NCBI GenBank assembly: GCA_021812265.1
Contig: JAKAOI010000135.1
Location: 1 to 6,607, forward strand
Direction of reading: 5' to 3'
DNA length: 6,607 nt
From: Chloroflexota bacterium
GTDB taxonomy: Bacteria > Chloroflexota > Ktedonobacteria > Ktedonobacterales > JACDGC01
Notes under the pieces: generated by a model
The model's database searches: none
What the model was told of the DNA's origin: nothing
Seen by the model: only the letters and a program-made list of their open reading frames with translations
Translations under genes and position numbers: made by a program
Part shown: positions 5,978-6,607 of the stretch, piece by piece
Numbering within the stretch: position 1 is the stretch's first letter
How the letters are laid out: every line of letters begins with the position of its first letter

Positions 5978-6355
5978 ATGGCAGACCATTCAGTAGTTCA
6001 TATTGAGATTCCCGCAGTAAACACTCAAACCACAAGCAAGTTTTATGGTGATGTATTTGGCTGGCGAATTACAAAAGACCAAATGTACGACTATACAACA
6101 TTTGACTCTACGGGCGGTACACGTGGCGGCTTTGTAGATCTTTCCGGCGAAGCTCCTATTGAGTACAAGGCTGATAAGCTTTTGATTTATCTGGGAACCG
6201 ATGATATTGAAGCAACATTGGCCACAATTGAGGCTAACGGAGGAAAAACCGTTCTTCCCAAAACCCAGATTCCCGGCATCGGCTGGTGGGCGGTTTTTAC
6301 TGATCCATCAGGGAATCAACTTGGGCTTTTTACTGGTGTGGGTCAAGACGCATAA
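5978..6355 (+). CDS. VOC-family (glyoxalase/bleomycin resistance/dioxygenase-fold) protein
   Basis: A 125-residue single-domain protein, the usual size for small VOC proteins, made of two beta-alpha-beta-beta-beta modules. Module one begins VVHIEIPAVN (6-15) with FYGDVFGW (22-29), the hallmark after the first helix. Module two starts at about KLLIYLGTDDIEATLATIEANGG (67-89) and ends WWAVFTDPSGNQLGLFTG (103-120), which contains the DPxGN signature. His8 could be a metal ligand. However, the terminal position often held by Glu in metal-binding members appears as Gly/Leu here (NQLGLF), so classical glyoxalase I chemistry is doubtful. The sequence resembles the poorly characterised lactoylglutathione-lyase-like group, and the substrate cannot be told. 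It is probably a soluble dimer. The ATG at 5978 has AAGGAG 7 bases upstream. The gene is monocistronic, with its own promoter and terminator. Confidence 0.93.
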   Translation: MADHSVVHIEIPAVNTQTTSKFYGDVFGWRITKDQMYDYTTFDSTGGTRGGFVDLSGEAPIEYKADKLLIYLGTDDIEATLATIEANGGKTVLPKTQIPGIGWWAVFTDPSGNQLGLFTGVGQDA

Positions 6356-6381
6356 AGTGTCTTGAAGCAAAAGATCTATGC

Positions 6382-6426
6382 TTTAACGTCACATACTTAG
6401 TTGTGTGTGGCGTTAAAAATTTTTTT
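6382..6426 (+). terminator. Intrinsic terminator of the VOC-family gene
   Basis: TTTAACGTCACATAC (6382-6396) pairs with GTGTGTGGCGTTAAA (6403-6417) around a 6-base loop. All 15 pairs form on the plus-strand RNA, two of them as U-G wobbles. Seven T residues follow at 6420-6426. The two wobbles would be A-C mismatches on the opposite strand, so the structure is tuned to plus-strand transcription. It begins 27 bases after the stop codon. Confidence 0.92.
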
Positions 6427-6511
6427 GATGAACGGATAGGGGAAATTTTTTGTATCGTATCTCTCTCTCAAATGCGCTTTAAAAAAGCAAAGGGGAAGGT
6501 AAAATTGGGAA

Positions 6512-6538
6512 TTGGCAATATAACCGGATATTGATAAT
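6512..6538 (+). promoter_or_regulatory. Possible promoter/operator in the right-hand intergenic region
   Basis: The 180 bases after the terminator hold no supported gene. Within them, TTGGCA (6512-6517) and GATAAT (6533-6538) resemble -35 and -10 boxes, but with a short 15-bp spacer. An inverted repeat CAATAT (6516-6521)/ATATTG (6528-6533) fills the spacer. A small AT-rich inverted repeat GCTATA-TATT-TATAGC follows at 6541-6556. This may be the control region of a plus-strand gene beyond the window. The evidence is weak. Confidence 0.25.
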
Positions 6539-6607
6539 ATGCTATATATTTATAGCGCCTGTTGTTGAGATGAATGAATTGTATTTTTGATGGTATTAAG
6601 ATCGGAA

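Noticed and set aside
6574..6607. ATG at 6574 opening a plus-strand frame to the edge (begins MNCIFDGIKIG)
   Set aside because: Only 11 codons are visible and the ribosome binding site is weak (GAG, 4 bases away), so it cannot be told from chance.

Overview
The window is an ordinary bacterial housekeeping segment with moderate GC content. All but one of its genes lie on the minus strand. The most likely source is a Chloroflexota-type bacterium, possibly Ktedonobacteria-like. This is inferred from the style of the SecD/SecF proteins, the Thr/Ala-rich extracytoplasmic linker in SecF and the small VOC-fold protein. No marker here settles the taxonomy, so confidence in it is low. Both tRNA genes lack an encoded CCA end.

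Reading the minus strand from right to left: a strong promoter (TTGACA, 17 bp, TATGAT) drives tRNA-Leu(GAG) and then tRNA-Val(TAC). A second promoter (TTGACA, 18 bp, TATACT) precedes secD and secF, which are 3 bases apart. A 167-base gap with a perfect 11-bp hairpin follows, then gatC and gatA, which overlap by one base (TAATG). After a 139-base gap holding a long interrupted inverted repeat, a membrane-anchored protein begins and runs off the left edge. The only plus-strand gene is a 125-residue VOC (glyoxalase/dioxygenase-fold) protein at 5978-6355. It has its own promoter, a leader hairpin, a strong ribosome binding site and a clear intrinsic terminator. The last 180 bases carry no supported gene.

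The genes serve translation and export. The tRNAs and GatCA act in tRNA supply and in correcting misacylated Glu-tRNA(Gln) or Asp-tRNA(Asn), although gatB is not in the window. SecDF uses the proton motive force to help SecYEG translocation. The left-edge protein looks like an exported or surface-anchored product.

I see no phage, CRISPR, insertion sequence, toxin-antitoxin or defence system. The points most worth a second look are the enlarged SecF extracytoplasmic domain with its 12-residue tandem repeat, and the VOC leader hairpin whose loop complements the Shine-Dalgarno sequence. The intergenic inverted repeats come after these.
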